Positions 11,601 to 20,028 are shown, numbered from the stretch's first letter. The stretch: DNA of 64,000 bases from Enterobacteriaceae bacterium (GCA_031261005.1 JAISKF010000017.1:1-64000); one strand, 5' to 3'. The notes: a model not told the origin generated them from the sequence alone. Numbers and translations are program-made.

Positions 11601-12085
11601 TGCGCGGCATCTAATCCTGCAACCAGTGCGTTTTGTTCCCAACTTTGCAGCCAGTCAGGGCGATATACCAGATATTGGTCAAATAAGTCGGCAATACGAC
11701 CAGCAAGCTGATGACGTTTACGCAGATCGTCATCGTCACGCAAATAGCCAGACAGCGCAGTGAATTCCGGTTGACTCAGCATCGGCGGTAGCAAGTGCAT
11801 TAACTTCCACGTCATGGCATCTTTGCTGAATGCGCTTTCTGGCGGAATATCCGGCAAAACTTGGGTGAACATTTGCCAGATAAATGAAGCCGGTAGCGGG
11901 AATTCAATATTTGCGGCGATCCCCATTTCAGCAGCCAGTTCAATCTGTAACCACTGCGCCATACCCTGACTCTGTACCAGAATGATTTCCCGTTCAAAAG
12001 GATTGGATAACGGTTTACCTGCAATTAACGCCGTCGTCAGCGTTTTCAACAAATCAAGTTGGTTGGAATGGTAAACCGTAAACAT
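8699..12085 (-). CDS. recC: Exodeoxyribonuclease V gamma subunit RecC
   Basis: RecC recognises the Chi sequence and holds the RecBCD complex together; it has a helicase-like fold without ATPase activity. The 1128-residue length compares with about 1122 in E. coli. The N-terminus (MFTVYHSNQLDLLK) and internal blocks such as LVQSQGMAQWLQIELA and VVCLLGMNDGVYPR are typical of RecC. It is the first gene of the recC-ptrA-recB-recD run. In E. coli the pseudopilin genes follow directly upstream; here an oxidoreductase gene on the opposite strand has come between. Confidence 0.97.
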   Translation of the reverse strand: MFTVYHSNQLDLLKTLTTALIAGKPLSNPFEREIILVQSQGMAQWLQIELAAEMGIAANIEFPLPASFIWQMFTQVLPDIPPESAFSKDAMTWKLMHLLPPMLSQPEFTALSGYLRDDDDLRKRHQLAGRIADLFDQYLVYRPDWLQSWEQNALVAGLDAAQIWQAPLWRALTDYTHELQQSGWHRANLYQRFIDALNQPDFSAATLPPRVFICGISALPPVYLQALQALGQHIDIHLMFTNPCRYYWGDIQDYAFLAKLQARKRRQLKKGHEVALFQAPEFAGELFDEQGNQQLSNPLLASWGKLGRDNLYLLAQLDKMQEVDAFVDIDADTLLQRIQRDILQLEDHALIINSPDSPLNSQDKRPLDPQDRSVSAHVCHSAQREVEVLYDQLLAMLDDNDELTLRDIIVMVADIDSYTPYIEAVFGNAPPDRYLPYAISDRSASQAHPVLTAFLALLDLPTSRFSAEDILTLLEVPALAMRFQIDESGLRILRQWVENAGIRWGLDDEMVSDLALPPTGQHTWQFGLTRMLLGYAMDSQSGDYQGVLPYDESSGLIAALAGQLSEFLMQLSIWRKRLMESHQLTAWLPFCRELIDAFFMTDLDTEPVLALIEQQWQKQISFGINANYHEAVPLSVLKDELAARLDKERISQRFLAGSINFCTLMPMRSIPFKVVCLLGMNDGVYPRTLPPLGFDLMATKSQRGDRSKRNDDRYLFLEALLSAQQRLYISFIGQSIQDNSQRYPSVLVTELLEYIAQSHRLPNDEVKDLEQSAAAVYQHLLCQHARVPFSEQNFIIGSDQQSYAREWLSAAGREGTPHGDFGCALAPLALHHIDLDDLRRFYRHPIRAFFQQRLNVNFALDETELPDEEPFLVENLQRYQLNMLLLNCLIEEQDPVQLYARSRAAGELPFGAFGELFWQGQTEEMTELSERVKQQKLPSQSIECEMQIDGIEVSGWLHQVQSDGLLRWRPAKLSIIDGIALWLDHLVYCISCESSSNGEQSESRMFGRDGSQWRFAALSADDARQHFAFWLKGYMQGLTSPLFLLPKSAWAWLESCYDAASGDIDWNDSSQQKAKQKLIQTWQGNAQARGEGEDSYITRLFRVMDDKRCQQIIADSQPYLLTLIQRRL

Positions 12086-12137
12086 TCTGGCTCCTGATGT
12101 TGGTAACGTTCCGTTTTATCGGACGAATTTTACTAAA

Positions 12138-12287
12138 TAACCTGAAATTCGGATAAGAAGTTATATTTTTACGATAAATTTCAAATGATTATATGATTTT
12201 TGCGTAGGAGCAGCAATCAGAATTATTCTTTATTATCAATATATTAATGTATTGTTTTTGCTACTTTTTTATCCAAACCTGAGGTTA
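12138..12287. repeat. MITE-like repeat with both terminal inverted repeats but a deleted core
   Basis: The left end TAACCTGAAATTCGGAT and the right end ATCCAAACCTGAGGTTA are inverted relative to each other. The arms with TACGATAAATTTCAAATGATT and the T-rich right flank are present, but the palindromic core is reduced to GTAGGAGCAGCAAT. At 150 bases this copy defines the ends of the element well. Confidence 0.7.
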
Positions 12288-12473
12288 AATAAACAACGTA
12301 TTTTAATGATGACAGTCACGAAGTATTGGCAATACTAAACAGGGTTTAACCATAGCACGAACCATCATGATTCATCAGACTAATACCGCTATATCAGTCG
12401 CCTGTATCATGACGCCTGTTGGGTATATATTAATCAAATCTGTTTGTTTTTCTCACGTTTCGAGGTATCAAAT

Positions 12474-13571
12474 ATGAGTCAATTATTTACTCCAGTAAAG
12501 CTGGGTTCAGTATCACTCCCTAACCGCGTGATTATCGCGCCGATGTGCCAGTATTCAGCGGTTGATGGTAAAGCTAACGATTGGCACACCATTCACTATG
12601 GTCAGTTAGCCTTTTCTGGTGCGGGTTTATTAATTGTTGAAGCCACTGCTGTTGAACCGGAGGGGCGCATTTCACCGCATGATATTGGTTTATGGGATAA
12701 CGAAACCGAACAAGCGCTAACATCTACCATTCAGGCTATAAAAAAACACTCGTCGATACCTTTAGGTGTTCAGCTAGCCCATGCTGGTCGTAAAGCCTCG
12801 ATGCCGCGCCCGTGGGAAGCTGGATCTGCCGTTACGCCAGAAAATGGCGGCTGGCAGCCTGTTGCACCGTCTGCGGTTGCATTTGATAAACACTTCGCGC
12901 GTCCTGCCGCGTTAACGATTGAACGTATTGAATCCATCGTTGCTTCATTCGCTCACGCGGCAAAACGCGCAGATAAAGCAGGCTTTGATGTTATTGAGGT
13001 TCATGCTGCTCACGGTTATTTGCTGCACCAATTCTTATCTCCGCTATCTAATCAACGGCAAGATCAATATGGCGGTTCACTGGAAAATCGTATGCGTTTG
13101 ACGCTGGAAGTTTTCGCGGCGATCCGCAAAGTATTCCCGTCAAATAAAGCGGTTGGAGTAAGAATTTCTGCTACTGATTGGGTGAAAAACGGTTGGGATT
13201 TAGCGCAATCACTGGTGCTGTGCCAGAAGTTGCAAGAACTCGGCTGTGACTTTATTCATGTCTCCAGCGGTGGTTTGTCGGCGGAGCAGAATATCCCGCT
13301 TAGCCCAAACTACCAAGTTCCTTTTGCGCGGAAAATCAAAGAGCAAATCGGTATGCCAACGATTGCGGTGGGGCTGATTACCGAACCGGAACAAGCAGAA
13401 GCCATCGTTGCGACCGGTGATGCCGATATGGTCGCACTCGGTCGCGGTATGCTGTACAACCCGCACTGGGCGTGGCACGCCGCCGCCGCACTCGGTGCTC
13501 AAATCAACGCACCAAAACAGTATTGGCGAGCGCCGCCGCATCAGGTGAAAGGGTTGTTTATTGAGGATTGA
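12474..13571 (+). CDS. NADH:flavin oxidoreductase of the old yellow enzyme family (NamA/YqjM-like)
   Basis: A FMN-dependent ene-reductase with a TIM-barrel fold, acting on alpha,beta-unsaturated carbonyl compounds; the physiological substrate is unknown. The YqjM-type subgroup marks are visible: APMCQYSA near the N-terminus (the Cys and Tyr that contact the flavin), QLAHAGRKAS, and EVHAAHGYLLHQFLSP with the His pair for substrate binding. I chose the ATG at 12474 because GAGGT lies 8 bases upstream and the MSQLFTPVKLG start matches the family; an in-frame upstream ATG at 12444 would add ten unlikely residues. It is monocistronic, on the opposite strand to both neighbours, and breaks the conserved recC-ppdC adjacency. 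Confidence 0.88.
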   Translation: MSQLFTPVKLGSVSLPNRVIIAPMCQYSAVDGKANDWHTIHYGQLAFSGAGLLIVEATAVEPEGRISPHDIGLWDNETEQALTSTIQAIKKHSSIPLGVQLAHAGRKASMPRPWEAGSAVTPENGGWQPVAPSAVAFDKHFARPAALTIERIESIVASFAHAAKRADKAGFDVIEVHAAHGYLLHQFLSPLSNQRQDQYGGSLENRMRLTLEVFAAIRKVFPSNKAVGVRISATDWVKNGWDLAQSLVLCQKLQELGCDFIHVSSGGLSAEQNIPLSPNYQVPFARKIKEQIGMPTIAVGLITEPEQAEAIVATGDADMVALGRGMLYNPHWAWHAAAALGAQINAPKQYWRAPPHQVKGLFIED

Positions 13572-13593
13572 TCAATAGATTGTTATTTGATTT

Positions 13594-13630
13594 AAAAGGT
13601 AAATCTTGTTGTCGGGTTTACCTTTTATTC
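13594..13630 (+). terminator. Probable intrinsic terminator of the old yellow enzyme gene
   Basis: A perfect 10-base inverted repeat, AAAAGGTAAA at 13594-13603 and TTTACCTTTT at 13617-13626, lies 22 bases after the stop codon and ends in a short T run. Confidence 0.7.
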
Positions 13631-13644
13631 CTATATTCCTAAAT

Positions 13645-13846
13645 TAACCTGAATTTTGGATAGAAAGTTATAATTTTATTATAAATATCAAATTGTTATG
13701 TTATTTTCGTAGGGGCGGTTGTTAACCGTCCGCTAAACCACAGGGAAGTTAACGGGCGGTTAACAACCGCCCCTACTATTTATTCTTTATTATCAATATA
13801 TTACTATAATAACTCTCGTTATTCTCTTATCCAAATCTGAGATCAA
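13645..13846. repeat. Near-complete MITE-like repeat overlapping the ppdC stop
   Basis: The left end TTAACCTGAATTTTGGAT, arm sequence, core (GTAGGGGCGGTTGTTAACCG and CGGGCGGTTAACAACCGCCC-CTAC) and right end TTATCCAAATCTGAGATCAA are all present, about 200 bases in total. The right terminal repeat contains the TCA that reads as the TGA stop of ppdC on the minus strand. Confidence 0.75.
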
Positions 13847-14205
13847 CCACAAACCCATCTCTCCAATTGCACATCAATCTGATTCAGCGTTATCACCTGA
13901 GCAATGACTTTTTTACAGTGACTTTCTACTGGAATGGCTTGAATTTTCAATTGCCATTTATCGTTATCCAGTCGCGGTTCATTTTCGATAGCCGTGGGAT
14001 AAATCTCTAATGCCTGCGCTGCCAGACGCCATGCGTACTGGCTATCGGCGTAGTAACTAAACTGGGCGATGAGGACTTGTTGATACTTTAGCAATCCTAA
14101 GATTGTGATGGCAAACAAGGTCATTGCCACTAAAACTTCAAGCAGGCTGAAACCGGCTTGTTGATGTAGTGACGGAGATGATCGTGATGATTTTAAGGGA
14201 TACAT
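13843..14205 (-). CDS. ppdC: Prepilin-peptidase-dependent pseudopilin PpdC
   Basis: A minor type IV pilin/pseudopilin-like protein of 120 residues. The class III signal is clear: GFSLLEVLVAMTLFAI, with cleavage expected after the Gly and the conserved Glu five residues later, followed by a hydrophobic helix. Four such genes lie head to tail here; ppdC overlaps the end of ygdB by 13 bases and is the last of the set. The stop codon lies inside the terminal repeat of an adjacent MITE, so the C-terminus may have been trimmed or altered by the insertion. Confidence 0.88.
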   Translation of the reverse strand: MYPLKSSRSSPSLHQQAGFSLLEVLVAMTLFAITILGLLKYQQVLIAQFSYYADSQYAWRLAAQALEIYPTAIENEPRLDNDKWQLKIQAIPVESHCKKVIAQVITLNQIDVQLERWVCG

Positions 14206-14636
14206 TCTACGGCGGAGCTTAACGGACAGAAATCGATTCGTCCTTGAGGTATGGCGATGAGTTTAGTGTTATCTGAACCTTTAGCTATTTCAGCCAGTTG
14301 AAACAAGACTAACGGTGCTTGATGATTGCTGAATTCGCCCTCTCCTCGCAATAATATCTGTTTATTTTTTAGCTGCCGGACGCACAACGTTAAACGGCTG
14401 TTTTCCTGATGGCGGCATTGCCAATTAGTATTAAATCCCTGCCAAGTTTGTGCTAATCCCCATGATAGCGAAGAAAGTGCCTGATAATACGCCCGAAAAT
14501 AGCGCCGTTCATCGGCATATATTTTTATTTGAGTGGTGAGCTGCCCGTTCAATCCTTTTAGCATTAATGTGCCAAAGAGCATTAACAACATCACCATAAC
14601 AATGGTGCTGTATCCGCGTTGCGAAAGTAGCAACAT
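14193..14636 (-). CDS. ygdB: YgdB-like pseudopilin-operon protein
   Basis: A 147-residue protein with one N-terminal membrane helix (RGYSTIVMVMLLMLFGTLML) that resembles a pilin signal but lacks the +5 Glu. This is how YgdB differs from its PpdA/B/C neighbours and fits a PilX- or GspK-like minor subunit. The C-terminal FCPLSSAVECIP matches the FCPL...C ending of E. coli YgdB. It lies between ppdB and ppdC, as in E. coli. The function is inferred from context only. Confidence 0.85.
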   Translation of the reverse strand: MLLLSQRGYSTIVMVMLLMLFGTLMLKGLNGQLTTQIKIYADERRYFRAYYQALSSLSWGLAQTWQGFNTNWQCRHQENSRLTLCVRQLKNKQILLRGEGEFSNHQAPLVLFQLAEIAKGSDNTKLIAIPQGRIDFCPLSSAVECIP

Positions 14637-14637
14637 T

Positions 14638-15273
14638 CTAATGCGTCTCCGCCACTCGTAATGTCAAACGGCGTTTTAACTCGCGCCCGCGTTTCCAGTG
14701 CCCTTCCAGTACGATAAAGTAATATCCTGACGTGCTGTGATGGTTAACCGGTTCGATGATAAATTGAGTTATCACAATCTCCGCCGGATCGAGTAATTTC
14801 TCCCAACCGCTGCCATTGCAATTATCCACACCGCGCGCCTGCTCAATAGCACCATTAAGCCAGCGATAAGCAAATTGTTCCGCATTAGCTGATTCTGTGG
14901 GATCAATTGTGCCGTTATGATTGAGATCATATTGAATGATGATGCAAGAATTTGCTGCTGATTGAGGGTGAGCACTGAGACGAACAGGATTTTCCATCTG
15001 ATTTTTCTCGTCATTAAATAAAAATCCTGCCCGACGCATATCTTTTTCCAACGTCAATAGTACCTGTCGCATTGCCTGTTCTAAGCGATATAGCCGATAC
15101 AAATTCATGCTCTGACGCTGTAATTCCGGATACATTGCCGCCGCACCAACCATCATCATACTGATTAACAACATGGCTAACAGCATCTCTATTAACGAGA
15201 AGCCGCCTTGTTCGCGCGCCCGATAACCTTTTTCTCTATCACCTGCCTTTTTATGACCAAGAGCAACTAACAT
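14638..15273 (-). CDS. ppdB: Prepilin-peptidase-dependent pseudopilin PpdB
   Basis: A 211-residue pseudopilin resembling PilW/GspJ-type minor pilins. The prepilin motif GGFSLIEMLLAMLLISMMMV begins near residue 23, with the processing Gly and the +5 Glu. A positively charged leader precedes it. The start overlaps the end of ppdA by 7 bases, and ygdB begins one base after the stop, so the genes are probably co-transcribed. Confidence 0.88.
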   Translation of the reverse strand: MLVALGHKKAGDREKGYRAREQGGFSLIEMLLAMLLISMMMVGAAAMYPELQRQSMNLYRLYRLEQAMRQVLLTLEKDMRRAGFLFNDEKNQMENPVRLSAHPQSAANSCIIIQYDLNHNGTIDPTESANAEQFAYRWLNGAIEQARGVDNCNGSGWEKLLDPAEIVITQFIIEPVNHHSTSGYYFIVLEGHWKRGRELKRRLTLRVAETH

Positions 15274-15791
15274 CGGGCAATTCCCGGTAAATAGGGTTGA
15301 TGCCCGTTAATACTTGCGCTACAGCGCCGTAAACGCCCTTTCGCCGAGAGTATTAAACGTACTCTGCCTGCGGCGTTAGAAACAACAATATTACCCGCTC
15401 CAGCCGTATTTCGCAGACCATAAAAACCTAAACTAAGCTCAGACTGACTGAGTTCTACAGCAATAGCCGTATCAGGGAAAATAAAACGCATACCAATATC
15501 AGAGGAGCAACGCGCATCAAAGATAGCTTGACTGGCAGTAATACAGCGTTGATTACCGCGCATTCCCGCGTGTAATAAATAAGTTTGGTTATGCCAATTA
15601 GCGGCTGACTGAACGCGAGATAAAAATGCCAGCAAATCTGCGCTGGTTTGCTCCAAAAGCTGGCGCTGTTGATAGCCCTGCCAGCTATTGATACCGCTGG
15701 TGGATAAAATTGCCATTACCGCAATCACCAAAAGAATTTCCATCAAAGTCATACCGCATTGCCTGTTTAATAAATTGGTTTTCATCATCAA
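15267..15791 (-). CDS. ppdA: Prepilin-peptidase-dependent pseudopilin PpdA
   Basis: A 174-residue GspH/FimT-like pseudopilin. The cleavage region CGMTLMEILLVIAVMAIL gives the processing Gly, the +5 Glu and a hydrophobic helix. It is the first gene of the ppdA-ppdB-ygdB-ppdC operon between thyA and recC. There is no pilin peptidase or secretion ATPase in the window, so assembly must depend on machinery encoded elsewhere. Confidence 0.88.
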   Translation of the reverse strand: MMMKTNLLNRQCGMTLMEILLVIAVMAILSTSGINSWQGYQQRQLLEQTSADLLAFLSRVQSAANWHNQTYLLHAGMRGNQRCITASQAIFDARCSSDIGMRFIFPDTAIAVELSQSELSLGFYGLRNTAGAGNIVVSNAAGRVRLILSAKGRLRRCSASINGHQPYLPGIARC

Positions 15792-15993
15792 ACAACAATA
15801 GGCGAAAAAGAGCGTTTATCGCAGGAGGAAAATTCATTTATGGAAAGTGTTATGCACTTATTTTATGCAAAGTTATTGCTGTTACATTGATTTGTGGAGG
15901 AGGAAAGCAGAAAACAAAATCGGGGTTTTATTCAGCAAGTTATTCAGTGAATAATCTCAGGGTTGAATAAGAAAATGGTAAAAATGGCAAGTT

Positions 15994-16122
15994 AATATAT
16001 TGATAATAAAAATAATTTGTAGGGGCGACAATCTGTCGCCCGCTAAACCACAGTGAAATCAACGGGCGGTTAACAACCACCCCACGAAAAAATCACATAA
16101 TCATATGAAATTTATAGTAATA
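15994..16122. repeat. MITE-like repeat, inverted copy next to thyA
   Basis: The core GTAGGGGCGACAATCTGTCG and CGGGCGGTTAACAACCACCC is present. The outer arms are swapped relative to other copies: ATCACATAATCATATGAAAT, normally the left arm, is on the right as its complement, so this copy is inserted in the opposite orientation. It ends just before the thyA stop codon. It fills most of the 338-base gap upstream of ppdA. Confidence 0.7.
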
Positions 16123-16129
16123 ATATTAA

Positions 16130-16924
16130 TTAAATTGCTACTGGCGCTTTAATTGCCGGATAAGGGTCGTAGCCTTCGATCTCAAAATCTTCAAATTGAT
16201 AGTCGAAAATAGATTCCGGTTTACGTTTGATAATCAGCTTCGGCAAAGCGCGCGGTTCGCGGCTTAATTGCAGGTGAGTTTGTTCCAGATGATTCATATA
16301 CAGATGAGTATCGCCGCCCGTCCAGACAAAATCACCGACTTCCAGATTACATTGCTGCGCCATCATATAAACCAGTAACGCATAGCTGGCGATATTAAAC
16401 GGCAAGCCGAGAAATACATCACATGAACGTTGGTAGAGCTGGCAGGAGAGCTTGCCGTCAGCGACATAGAATTGGAAGAAAGCATGACAAGGCGCGAGAG
16501 CCATTTGATCCAGTTCTCCCACATTCCATGCAGACACGATAATACGGCGAGAATCAGGATCTTGTTTCAGTTGCTCAACCACTTTGCTGATTTGATCGAT
16601 ATGGCGTCCATCGGCTGCGCCCCATGCACGCCATTGCTTACCATAAACAGGACCAAGAGCACCATTTTCATCTGCCCATTCGTCCCAAATAGTGACTTTA
16701 TTTTCATGCAGATAAGCAATATTGGTTTCACCTTTCAGAAACCATAACAACTCATGAATAATGGATCGTAAATGGCAGCGTTTAGTAGTGACTAGCGGGA
16801 AGCCGTCCTGCAAATTGAAACGCATCTGATGACCAAAGATCGACAGCGTACCGGTGCCGGTGCGGTCAGATTTATTTGCTCCCTCATCGAGGATTTTCTG
16901 CATTAATGCTAGATACTGTTTCAT
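16130..16924 (-). CDS. thyA: Thymidylate synthase
   Basis: ThyA converts dUMP to dTMP with methylene-tetrahydrofolate. The 264 residues equal the E. coli length. The active-site Cys is in [13 protein letters not shown] near residue 146, followed by [17 protein letters not shown] for dUMP and folate binding. The C-terminus ends in KAPVAI, as expected for the mobile C-terminal segment of the enzyme. It lies 17 bases after lgt and is probably co-transcribed with it. Confidence 0.98.
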   Translation of the reverse strand: MKQYLALMQKILDEGANKSDRTGTGTLSIFGHQMRFNLQDGFPLVTTKRCHLRSIIHELLWFLKGETNIAYLHENKVTIWDEWADENGALGPVYGKQWRAWGAADGRHIDQISKVVEQLKQDPDSRRIIVSAWNVGELDQMALAPCHAFFQFYVADGKLSCQLYQRSCDVFLGLPFNIASYALLVYMMAQQCNLEVGDFVWTGGDTHLYMNHLEQTHLQLSREPRALPKLIIKRKPESIFDYQFEDFEIEGYDPYPAIKAPVAI

Positions 16925-16941
16925 TTATTGCGATCCTATAG

Positions 16942-17829
16942 CTATCGTTTTAAAGGCTGCTGTTTTGCTGGCTGAGCATGACGATACGCCCAAACCATCA
17001 TCAAAATACCAATAATAATCATCGGTAAAGAAAGTAGTTGCCCCATACTAAAGAAGCCGAATAGCCCTAATTGTGCGTCCGGCTGACGGAAGAATTCGAT
17101 GATAAAGCGGAATGAGCCATAGCCAATCAGGAACAAGCCGGAAACGCTGCCAGCAGGACGCGGCTTGCGGATAAACAGGTTTAATATCAAAAACAGCGCT
17201 ACGCCCTCCAGACACATCTCATACAATTGCGACATGTGGCGCGGCAACATGCCGTCTTTCATATATGGCAGCCATTGCGGGTTTTGCTGCACGAATAGCT
17301 GATCAGCGCCTCTGGAAGTCGGAAAGCGCATCGCCCACGAGAAATCGGTGACTCGTCCCCACAGCTCACCATTAATAAAGTTGCCTAAACGTCCGACGCC
17401 TAAACCAAAAGGAACAAGCGGTGCGATAAAATCAGAAACTTGGAAGAAAGTACGTTTAGTACGGTAAGCAAACCAAAACATGGCAGCGATCACGCCAAGC
17501 AAACCGCCGTGAAATGACATTCCGCCTTCCCACACTTTAAACAGATAAAGCGGGTTAGCTAAAAAGCTCTGCAAATCATAAAACAGCACATAACCGACAC
17601 GACCGCCGACAAATACGCCGAGAAATCCGCTATATAACAAGGTTTCAACTTCGTCTTTTGTCCAGCCGCTATTTGGCTGTTTAGCGCGCCGGTTTGCCAG
17701 CCACAAAGCAAAAACGAATCCAATTAGATACATCATGCCGTACCAGCGCAACGATAACGGTAATGCAGGCTCTAAAGAGAAGATAATTGGATCGATGTTA
17801 GGAAATTCAAGAAAGTTAGAGTTCATCAC
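16942..17829 (-). CDS. lgt: Prolipoprotein diacylglyceryl transferase
   Basis: Lgt adds diacylglycerol to the lipobox Cys of prelipoproteins in the inner membrane. The 295-residue protein has several membrane segments and the family signatures FHGGLLG near residue 104 and [14 protein letters not shown] near 145. [20 protein letters not shown] lies near the C-terminus. It forms the conserved lgt-thyA pair. In E. coli ptsP precedes lgt; here rppH does. Confidence 0.97.
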   Translation of the reverse strand: MMNSNFLEFPNIDPIIFSLEPALPLSLRWYGMMYLIGFVFALWLANRRAKQPNSGWTKDEVETLLYSGFLGVFVGGRVGYVLFYDLQSFLANPLYLFKVWEGGMSFHGGLLGVIAAMFWFAYRTKRTFFQVSDFIAPLVPFGLGVGRLGNFINGELWGRVTDFSWAMRFPTSRGADQLFVQQNPQWLPYMKDGMLPRHMSQLYEMCLEGVALFLILNLFIRKPRPAGSVSGLFLIGYGSFRFIIEFFRQPDAQLGLFGFFSMGQLLSLPMIIIGILMMVWAYRHAQPAKQQPLKR

Positions 17830-17919
17830 TCACCATAATACGATTTTAATTCAGAAATCAGTTAGCCCCACAATGAATTGTGAGGCTAACGTTTTACATG
17901 AGATTCAGTATCAGTTCAT

Positions 17920-17962
17920 TTATTACTGGTTTATTGCTACTGGTTTATTACTAACTGGTTTA
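17920..17962. repeat. Three short direct repeats at the rppH stop
   Basis: The unit ACTGGTTTATT(A/G)CT occurs about three times in a row between about 17930 and 17962. The third copy runs into the rppH stop codon (minus strand). It looks like a slippage-type tandem repeat of 14-base period. Confidence 0.65.
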
Positions 17963-18490
17963 CGCCCCTTTTTTACGGCGATAAGGCGGATAGTTTTTTT
18001 GCGGTTTCATTTCTTGCAACAACATCACCACCGGAGAAAACTCTTTCATTACACGGCGATACACATCGCGTTTGAAAGAGACTACCTGCCGCACCGGATA
18101 CCAGTAACTCACCCAGCGCCAGCCATCAAACTCTGGCGTGCCGCTGCGCTGCATATTAATGTCAGCTTCACTGCTCATTAGTTGCAGCAAAAACCATTTT
18201 TGCTTTTGACCAATACAAACGGGTTTAGTATCCCAACGCACCAAACGTTTAGGTAACTTATATCGTAACCAATTACGAGTAAAACTCAGGATTCGCACAT
18301 CTTTTCGGCTTAATCCAACTTCCTCGAAAAGCTCGCGAAACATAGCTTGTTCCGGCGTTTCTCCGGGGTTAATTCCCCCTTGCGGAAACTGCCATGAATG
18401 CTGACCAAAACGTCTGGCCCACAAAACTTGCCCCTGCTTATTACAGATTACAATACCAACATTCGGGCGGTAGCCATCATCATCGATCAC
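17960..18490 (-). CDS. rppH: RNA pyrophosphohydrolase RppH
   Basis: RppH removes pyrophosphate from the 5' end of transcripts and starts RNA decay. The 176-residue protein begins [14 protein letters not shown] as in enterobacterial RppH. The Nudix box spans about residues 38-60, with [16 protein letters not shown] followed by LFEEVGL containing the metal-binding REXXEE. The C-terminus is basic (PPYRRKKGA). ptsP, normally downstream in one unit with lgt, is absent. The gene diverges from mutH across a DnaA-box cluster. Confidence 0.96.
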   Translation of the reverse strand: MIDDDGYRPNVGIVICNKQGQVLWARRFGQHSWQFPQGGINPGETPEQAMFRELFEEVGLSRKDVRILSFTRNWLRYKLPKRLVRWDTKPVCIGQKQKWFLLQLMSSEADINMQRSGTPEFDGWRWVSYWYPVRQVVSFKRDVYRRVMKEFSPVVMLLQEMKPQKNYPPYRRKKGA

Positions 18491-18649
18491 TGGACTACCT
18501 CAAATAAGCACAAATCTTAAAGATAAGCTGATTGTTTCATACAACGCACAGGCGGTAAACCTCTGCTTTGCTTCTGCTGACGATAATCTCTTTGATAATA
18601 ACTTGACTTGATCTAATAAGTTATAAACAGGCTATTGCCAGATCTTACG

Positions 18650-19006
18650 ATTTTATTCACTTTAACTGTGGATATGTATGTGAAAAACCGGATAACAATG
18701 TGGGTAGAACCGTTGATAACTTTATTATTTCATTTATTAGCCATTTTATATTTACCATTTAAATCAAAATATTAAATAATTATTAGTGGATAAATGATCC
18801 CGTGCTTTGTGAAATGGATCACTTGATAGATCCTTAATGAGCAAAAATTGCTCTTCGCTGACTTTATCCACAGAGAGTGATAAAAAATTAGCCATCAGCG
18901 AGCTGAATACGCAAAAAAATCGTTTCGTCAAGGCTGTAAATAGTACCAGTGATCGTAGTTTTACACAGTTATCCAAGAAATCTGTGGATAACATGGTGTA
19001 AGATCC
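18650..19006. promoter_or_regulatory. Probable DARS2 (DnaA-reactivating sequence 2)
   Basis: The rppH-mutH gap holds four exact DnaA boxes of the form TTWTNCACA: TGTGAAAAA at 18679-18687 (reverse), TTATCCACA at 18864-18872, TTTTACACA at 18959-18967 and TGTGGATAA at 18983-18991 (reverse). Near matches lie at 18653, 18667, 18785 and 18969. A perfect IHF consensus (AATCAAAATATTA) is at 18762-18774. GATC occurs at 18641, 18796, 18817, 18829, 18951 and 19002, well above chance. In E. coli DARS2, which converts ADP-DnaA to ATP-DnaA with help from IHF and Fis, lies in exactly this rppH(nudH)-mutH gap. The tight group at 18959-18991 would be the core. Function is inferred from sites plus synteny. Confidence 0.8.
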
Positions 19007-19174
19007 TGTTTATTGTCGGTGGCTTATTGCATATAAAGTCTTATATCATAGTAAACTGTCGTGAAGAAAATATATAAATATTATTATAAATCATGATATT
19101 AATAAGTTTATCCTCATGAAGATAACTCAATAAAAATAGATTCAAATATACTGAGTGAATTTTAAGCAAGCAAA

Positions 19175-19870
19175 GTGGATCTCAACATGCCAGGTCAGCC
19201 GCCAATCAATACTCCGGAAAGCGAACAAGCGCTTTATCAACGTGCATTAGCGCTGGCTGGCTATACCATGCAAGAACTGGCTGATGCTGCCGCCATGCCG
19301 ATCCCAAAAGATCTCAAGCGAGATAAAGGCTGGGTTGGCATGTTGCTGGAACACTATCTCGGTGCTTGTGCTGGCAGCAAGCCAGAACAAGATTTCCCGC
19401 ACTTGGGAATTGAGCTGAAAACAATTCCAGTAAATGCACAGGGAAAACCATTGGAAACAACATTTGTCTGCGTAGCTCCGCTGACAGGAAATAGCGGAAT
19501 TACTTGGGAAAACAGCCATCTGTATAAAAAGTTACGCCGCGTACTTTGGGTGCCAGTTGAGGGGGAAAGATCGATTCCTCTCGCTCAACGCCGTATTGGT
19601 ACGGCGCTGTTATGGAGTCCTGACGCTCATGAACAGCAGCAGTTAAAACGTGATTGGGAAGAGTTGATGGATCTGATTGTATTAGGCAAAGTGGAATCGA
19701 TCACTGCCCGTCACGGAGAAATGTTGCAACTTCGCCCAAAAGCAGCGAACAGCCGCGTATTAACAGAAGCTATCGGTGAATTTGGTCAACCTATCATGAC
19801 ATTGCCGCGCGGATTTTATCTTAAAAAAGCGTTTACAATGGCGCTGTTAGCAAAGCACTTCCAATTATAA
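19175..19870 (+). CDS. mutH: DNA mismatch repair endonuclease MutH
   Basis: MutH nicks the unmethylated strand at hemimethylated GATC sites in methyl-directed mismatch repair. The 231 residues match the family. The catalytic Asp, Glu and Lys are in [14 protein letters not shown] near residues 67-80, followed by GKPLETTFV. The start is uncertain: a GTG at 19175 gives [10 protein letters not shown], while the ATG at 19187 gives MPGQPP; neither has a strong ribosome binding site. Its presence, with many GATC sites upstream, implies Dam methylation in this organism. Confidence 0.95.
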   Translation: MDLNMPGQPPINTPESEQALYQRALALAGYTMQELADAAAMPIPKDLKRDKGWVGMLLEHYLGACAGSKPEQDFPHLGIELKTIPVNAQGKPLETTFVCVAPLTGNSGITWENSHLYKKLRRVLWVPVEGERSIPLAQRRIGTALLWSPDAHEQQQLKRDWEELMDLIVLGKVESITARHGEMLQLRPKAANSRVLTEAIGEFGQPIMTLPRGFYLKKAFTMALLAKHFQL

Positions 19871-19895
19871 AAACAGAATAAAACTGTTGTTAACT

Positions 19896-19963
19896 AACCT
19901 AATATTCTGATAATTATGTGATTTTTCGTAGGGGCGGCAATCTGCCGCCCGCTAAACTACGGC
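19896..19963. repeat. Left half of a MITE-like repeat
   Basis: TAACCTAATATTCTGATAAT, the GTGATTTTTCGTAGGGGCGG arm and the first palindromic stem (to TGCCGCCCGC) are present, then AAACTACGGCGAA. The second stem is missing and the copy runs into the terminator of cadA. It begins about 25 bases after the mutH stop. Confidence 0.65.
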
Positions 19964-19999
19964 GAAAAAAAAGCGGACCACAATAACTTGTGATCCGCT
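19964..19999 (-). terminator. Intrinsic terminator downstream of cadA
   Basis: On the minus strand AGCGGATCACAA pairs with TTGTGGTCCGCT (12 base pairs with one G-U) around a TTAT loop, followed by eight T residues. It lies 30 bases after the cadA stop. Confidence 0.88.
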
Positions 20000-20028
20000 G
20001 CATCTTAGAATCTTAGAGATAGTTAAAC

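Noticed and set aside
18764-18994. 76-codon minus-strand frame in the rppH-mutH gap
   Set aside because: It overlaps the DnaA-box cluster, has no ribosome binding site and resembles nothing known to me.
18600-19010. Chromosomal replication origin (oriC)
   Set aside because: The DnaA boxes, GATC excess, IHF site and AT-rich stretch fit an origin, but mnmG and mioC are absent and the location matches DARS2. Gene direction and a few hand-counted lines gave no sign of a strand-skew switch here.
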